From positions 1 to 17,025 of the forward strand of contig DASSTC010000050.1 of assembly GCA_035708065.1 (NCBI GenBank): DNA of 17,025 bases, given 5' to 3'. The position numbers and the translations under genes are program-made. Under the pieces are notes generated by a model. That model saw only the letters and a list, made by a program, of their open reading frames with translations, was not told the DNA's origin and made no database searches. Below are positions 13,762 to 17,025 of the stretch, in pieces; the first letter of the stretch is position 1; each line of letters begins with the position of its first letter. This DNA comes from JAICUY01 sp035708065. Its GTDB lineage: Bacteria > Chloroflexota > Limnocylindria > QHBO01.

Positions 13762-14588
13762 CCGGGCCGACCTACACCGAACACATCGAGACGGTCCGTC
13801 GCCGACGCCTGGAGCGGCTGACCGCGCCGCGCGGCTGGCTGACCCTTGTCGGCCTCGAGTGGCTCCAGCCCGGAGAGAATCGTGTCGGCGCCGACCCGGA
13901 TGCCGACGTCGTCCTGCGCGGCGTCGACGCGCCTGCCTTCGCCGGCACGATCGTTCTGACCGATGCGACCGCCCGTTTCATCCCGGCGCCCCGCGCCGAC
14001 GTGACGCACGACGGACGGCTGCTCGACGAGCCGCTCGAGCTGCGCGACGACCTGGAGGCCGAACCGACGCTGCTCGAGATCGGCACGCTCAGCTTCCATC
14101 TCATTCGCCGTGGCGACCGGCTGGGGATCCGGGTCCGTGATGCGCAGGCGGAGGCGCGGACCGGCTTCGCCGGACTGCGGTACTTCCCCATCGACCCGTC
14201 GTGGCGCATCGAGGCCCGCTTCGAGGCGACGCCCGGTCGCAGCGTTGACGTGCCGGACGTCCTGGGCGTCATCGAGCCGACCAGCGCACCGGGGATCGTG
14301 GTCTTCGAGCGCGACCGGCACGAGCACCGGCTGGATGCGCTGGACGGTGACGACCAGCTCGGCCTGTGGCTCATCTTCGGCGACGCGACGAACGCGTCCG
14401 AGACGTATCCCGGCGGCCGGTTCCTGTACACCCAGCCGCCGGCCGGCGATCGCGTGGTCGTCGACTTCAACCTGGCCTACAACCCGCCGTGCGTCTTCAC
14501 GCCGTACGCGACCTGCCCGCTGCCATGGCCGGCGAACCGGGTGGACCTGGCGGTCACGGCCGGCGAGAAGCGATACGGCCTACACTAG
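13758..14588 (+). CDS. DUF1684 domain protein
   Basis: A 276-residue member of the DUF1684 family (PF07920 as I recall), conserved in many bacteria but without an established biochemical function. Diagnostic blocks are RRRRLERLTAPRGWLTLVG with GLEWLQPGENRVGADPDADV near the N-terminus, the central RTGFAGLRYFPIDPSWRIEA, and the highly conserved end: YPGGRFLYTQPP, VVVDFNLAYNPPCVFTPYAT, CPLPWPANRVDLAV and AGEKRY. Length fits the family and no signal peptide is seen, so it is probably cytoplasmic. It starts at a GTG overlapping the stop of the preceding hypothetical gene. Its last codons and TAG stop contain TACACT, the candidate -10 box of the aminotransferase. Confidence 0.92.
   Translation: MTGPTYTEHIETVRRRRLERLTAPRGWLTLVGLEWLQPGENRVGADPDADVVLRGVDAPAFAGTIVLTDATARFIPAPRADVTHDGRLLDEPLELRDDLEAEPTLLEIGTLSFHLIRRGDRLGIRVRDAQAEARTGFAGLRYFPIDPSWRIEARFEATPGRSVDVPDVLGVIEPTSAPGIVVFERDRHEHRLDALDGDDQLGLWLIFGDATNASETYPGGRFLYTQPPAGDRVVVDFNLAYNPPCVFTPYATCPLPWPANRVDLAVTAGEKRYGLH
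14581..14586 (+). promoter_or_regulatory. Candidate -10 box for the aminotransferase, inside the DUF1684 3' end
   Basis: TACACT ends 8 nt before ATG 14595 and overlaps the final codons and stop of the DUF1684 gene. It would give the aminotransferase its own near-leaderless transcript even though it lies only 6 nt downstream. Confidence 0.45.
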
Positions 14589-14594
14589 GGTCCC

Positions 14595-15827
14595 ATGAGC
14601 ATCGAGCCGAGCCTGCGTCCCGCGCCCCTCGGCCGTCCGACGGCCGACTTCCTCTCGTCGAAGGTGCGCAACATGCCGCCGTCGGGCATCCGCCGCTTCT
14701 TCGACATGCTGGCCGAGATGAAGGACGTGATCAGCCTGACGATCGGCGAGCCGGACTTCACCACCCCCGAGCCGATCACCCGGGCCGCCATCGACAGCCT
14801 CGAGGCCGGCGAGACGCACTACACCGCCAACGGCGGGATGATCGAGCTGCGCGAGCTGATCGCGGCCAACCTGGCGCATCGGTATGGCGTCGACTACGAG
14901 CCGAGGAGCGAGCTGGTCATCACGGTCGGTGCCAGTGAGGGCCTGGATGCCAGCCTGCGGGCGCTCCTCGATCCCGGCGACGAGGTCATCTATCACGAGC
15001 CGTGCTTCGTGGCGTATGCGCCCTGCATCGAGCTTGCCGGCGGCATTCCCGTCCCGGTCAGCACGACCGATGCGACCGACTTCCGGGTCAGCGCGGCGGC
15101 CATCGAGGCGGCCGTCACCGATCGGACGAAGGCGATCTTCCTTGGCTACCCGAACAACCCGACCGGCGCGGTCCTGTCGCGCCAGGAGCTCGAGGCGATC
15201 GCCGACGTGGCTCGGCGCCACGACCTGCTGATCATCAGCGACGAGATCTATGACCGCCTGGTCTATGGGACGCACCGCCACACCGCGGTGAGCTCCCTCG
15301 AGGGAATGCGCGAGAGAACCGTGCTCATCGGCGGCTTCAGCAAGGCGTATGCGATGACCGGGTGGCGCATCGGCTTCGTCGCGGCGCCCGCCGACCTGAT
15401 GGCCGGGATCGCCAAGGTGCACCAGTACGGGATCATGTGCGCGCCGACCGCCTCGCAGTACGCCGCGATCGAGGCGCTGCGCGACGGCGAGCCGTTCGTC
15501 GTCGAGATGCTCGCCGAGTACGACCGGCGGCGCGTGCTGATGACGCGTCGCTTCAACGAGATGGGTCTCGACTGCTTCGAGCCCGAGGGCGCCTTCTACT
15601 GCTTCCCGAACATCACCTCGTCCGGCCTCGACGACGAGGAGTTTGCCGAGGCGTTGCTTCGCGAGGAGAAGGTCGGGGTCGTGCCGGGCCGGGCCTTCGG
15701 GCCGTCGGGCATCGGCCACGTGCGCTGCTGCTACGCGACCGCCTACGAGGAGATCGTCGAGGCGATGGACCGCATCGAGCGCTTCGTGGAGCGGCGCCGA
15801 GCGCAGGAGCGAACGCTGCCGGTCTAG
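14595..15827 (+). CDS. PLP-dependent class I/II aminotransferase
   Basis: A 410-residue fold-type I aminotransferase that moves amino groups between an amino acid and a 2-oxo acid. The Schiff-base lysine is Lys250 in GGFSKAYAMTGWRIGF; supporting residues include GYPNNPTG (184-191), Asp216-Glu217 in SDEIYDRLVY, and the carboxylate-binding Arg near the end in GHVRCCYA. The N-terminal PPSGIRRFFDMLAEMKDVIS followed by IGEPDF is typical of the aromatic/aspartate-type subgroup that includes Bacillus PatA, but substrate choice among aspartate, aromatic amino acids or N-acetyl-diaminopimelate cannot be decided. It is 6 nt after the DUF1684 gene and has its own -10-like box. Its TAG stop shares the palindrome CTAG with the stop of the convergent minus-strand gene. 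Confidence 0.93.
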   Translation: MSIEPSLRPAPLGRPTADFLSSKVRNMPPSGIRRFFDMLAEMKDVISLTIGEPDFTTPEPITRAAIDSLEAGETHYTANGGMIELRELIAANLAHRYGVDYEPRSELVITVGASEGLDASLRALLDPGDEVIYHEPCFVAYAPCIELAGGIPVPVSTTDATDFRVSAAAIEAAVTDRTKAIFLGYPNNPTGAVLSRQELEAIADVARRHDLLIISDEIYDRLVYGTHRHTAVSSLEGMRERTVLIGGFSKAYAMTGWRIGFVAAPADLMAGIAKVHQYGIMCAPTASQYAAIEALRDGEPFVVEMLAEYDRRRVLMTRRFNEMGLDCFEPEGAFYCFPNITSSGLDDEEFAEALLREEKVGVVPGRAFGPSGIGHVRCCYATAYEEIVEAMDRIERFVERRRAQERTLPV

Positions 15828-16246
15828 GCGGCCGCGTGCTCCATGCAGGCGTGCGCGAAGGCGAGCAGCGCGTCGACGCCCTCGCGATCGATCGCCGACC
15901 CCTCCGCCGCAAGCTCGATCTTCGGATCCTCGCCCATCAGCCGCCAGACGGATCGCATCTGCGAGGTGTCCTCGCCGATCTGCGCATCGGTCTGCAGGCG
16001 AATTCCGCGGACGCTGCGCCAGCGGTAGAGCGTGCCGCGCAGGTACCAGTCGGTATCGGACGAGGAGCCCGACGGCGCCCAGGAGTAGTCGGCCAGGCCG
16101 ATGTCCGTCGCCACGAGGACACGCATCCGCCCGTTGTCCGGGTTGACCGTCACGTGCGTGGCGAGCTCGGTCGCGCCGAGGTCGCCGATCTGCCGCTGCA
16201 GCAGCGCGCGGGCCTTGCCCAGCGCGTCCCACTCACCGATCTTCAT
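15824..16246 (-). CDS. Hypothetical protein, small soluble beta-rich
   Basis: A 140-residue soluble protein of unknown family. The central part alternates like a beta-sheet (THVTVNPDNGRMRVLVATD, then DWYLRGTLYRWRSVRGIRL) and the end is a helix (GVDALLAFAHACMEHAA). That order, strands then a C-terminal helix, recalls PH-like folds, but this is a guess from pattern only. It has no signal peptide or membrane segment. The ATG at 16246 is preceded by TATCCT with a 7-nt spacer and no Shine-Dalgarno site. It is a lone minus-strand gene between the aminotransferase, with which it shares a CTAG stop overlap, and gatB, from which it diverges across 68 bp. Confidence 0.78.
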   Translation of the reverse strand: MKIGEWDALGKARALLQRQIGDLGATELATHVTVNPDNGRMRVLVATDIGLADYSWAPSGSSSDTDWYLRGTLYRWRSVRGIRLQTDAQIGEDTSQMRSVWRLMGEDPKIELAAEGSAIDREGVDALLAFAHACMEHAAA

Positions 16247-16253
16247 GGCGCGC

Positions 16254-16259
16254 AGGATA
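16254..16259 (-). promoter_or_regulatory. Candidate -10 box (leaderless) for the 16246 gene
   Basis: Minus-strand TATCCT, preceded by GGC, ends 7 nt before ATG 16246. Confidence 0.55.
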
Positions 16260-16301
16260 GCCGCTCGACGGCCCGCGCCGGTGGAGCGCCGAGCGCCTGC
16301 C

Positions 16302-16307
16302 TAGAAT
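16302..16307 (+). promoter_or_regulatory. Candidate -10 box for gatB (leaderless)
   Basis: TAGAAT ends 7 nt before ATG 16315; it is the closest of the six to the bacterial consensus TATAAT. There is no Shine-Dalgarno site in the gap. Confidence 0.6.
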
Positions 16308-16314
16308 CAGGCGC

Positions 16315-17025
16315 ATGGCGGTGAGCACGCGCTACGAGACGATCATCGGCATCGAGGTGCACGCGCAGCTGCGCACCGCATCCAAGATGTTCTGCGCCTG
16401 CCCGACGCCCACGCTCGAGGACGAGCCGAACACACGCGTGTGCCCCGTCTGCCTGGGCCTGCCCGGCAGCCTGCCGGTCATCAACCGCCGTGCTGTCGAG
16501 CTGGTGATGCTCACCGGGCTGGCGCTGGAGTGCCACGTCGAGACGGAGGCGGTGCGCTTCGAGCGCAAGAACTACTTCTACCCGGATCTGCCGAAGGGCT
16601 ACCAGATCAGCCAGTACGCGCTGCCGCTGTGCGCCGACGGACGCCTGGTCGTGCCGGTGCCCTCCGCGGACGGCGAGGTGGTGGTCGGCATCACTCGCGC
16701 CCACCTCGAGGAGGACACGGCGCGCATGCAGCATGGCGGCCGTGGCTACAGCCTGGTCGACTTCAATCGCGCCGGCGTCCCGCTGATGGAGATCGTCACC
16801 GAGCCCGACATCCGCACGCCTGCCCAGGCGCGCGCCTACGGCGAGACGTTGCGAGACATCCTGCGCTACATCGGTGCCAGCAATGCCGACATGGAGGCGG
16901 GATCCATGCGCATCGAGGGCAACATCAGCCTCAGGCCGATGGGCACGGAGCGCTTCGGCACCAAGGTCGAGGTCAAGAACCTCAACAGCTTCCGCTCGCT
17001 CGAGCGCGCCATGGAGTACGAGATC
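16315..17025 (+). CDS. gatB: Aspartyl/glutamyl-tRNA amidotransferase subunit B (3' truncated by window edge)
   Basis: GatB binds the misacylated tRNA, activates the side-chain carboxylate with ATP and completes the transamidation. The first 237 residues are visible, in frame to the last base. Hallmarks are YETIIGIEVHAQLRTASKMF, a zinc site with Cys27, Cys29, Cys43 and Cys46 (FCACP then VCPVCLGLPG), RKNYFYPDLPKGYQISQY, HLEEDTARM, VDFNRAGVPLMEIVTEPD, MEAGSMRIEGNISLRP and VEVKNLNSFRSLERA. The start ATG has a TAGAAT box 7 nt upstream and no Shine-Dalgarno site. It is transcribed in the same direction as gatC and gatA but is separated from gatA by 4.2 kb containing five genes, one of them on the opposite strand, so it must be expressed from its own promoter. 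Confidence 0.97.
   Translation, partial: MAVSTRYETIIGIEVHAQLRTASKMFCACPTPTLEDEPNTRVCPVCLGLPGSLPVINRRAVELVMLTGLALECHVETEAVRFERKNYFYPDLPKGYQISQYALPLCADGRLVVPVPSADGEVVVGITRAHLEEDTARMQHGGRGYSLVDFNRAGVPLMEIVTEPDIRTPAQARAYGETLRDILRYIGASNADMEAGSMRIEGNISLRPMGTERFGTKVEVKNLNSFRSLERAMEYEI

Overview
The window is GC-rich bacterial DNA with dense gene packing, very short intergenic gaps and repeated 4-nt ATGA/GTGA stop-start overlaps. High-GC codon usage, the GatCAB tRNA amidotransferase genes, an NAD-dependent ligase and apparent leaderless promoters would suit an uncultured Chloroflexota (for example a Limnocylindria-like lineage). That placement is an inference from style, not from a marker gene. No rRNA, tRNA, CRISPR array, transposase or phage gene was seen.

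Layout. (1) 1-5406, plus strand: a replication/repair operon with pcrA/uvrD (5' end outside the window), a DinB-like protein, ligA and a PEP mutase/isocitrate lyase-family enzyme, joined by overlapping stops and starts. (2) 5431-7074: two divergently transcribed envelope genes, a hypothetical protein with an N-terminal hydrophobic segment and a BNR/Asp-box lipoprotein, both with less GC-biased codons than their neighbours. (3) 10098-7078, minus strand: a four-gene operon of alpha/beta hydrolase, OsmC-family protein, MaoC-like hydratase and MFS transporter. (4) 10131-12099, plus strand: gatC and gatA, separated by a hairpin-rich spacer that looks like a foldback insertion. (5) 12253-13050: a membrane-anchored protein of unknown family whose tail repeats a VEGAD motif, followed by a strong hairpin terminator. 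(6) 13183-15827: a hypothetical protein, a DUF1684 protein and a class I/II aminotransferase. (7) 16246-15824, minus strand: a small orphan gene. (8) 16315 to the window end: gatB (5' part).

How the parts fit. GatC, GatA and GatB form the amidotransferase that makes Gln-tRNA(Gln) and/or Asn-tRNA(Asn), but here gatB is about 4.2 kb from gatA. PcrA and LigA are repair/replication partners in one operon. The minus-strand set reads as a small acyl-CoA/hydrolase and peroxide-defence metabolic cluster with an exporter or importer; its substrate is unknown.

The most interesting signals are: a TAnnnT box 6-8 nt upstream of the ATG at six transcription-unit heads, suggesting leaderless mRNAs; the gatC-gatA foldback spacer, whose ends both carry GATGAC and whose 61-codon frame tiles exactly between the two genes; and the VEGAD-repeat protein.
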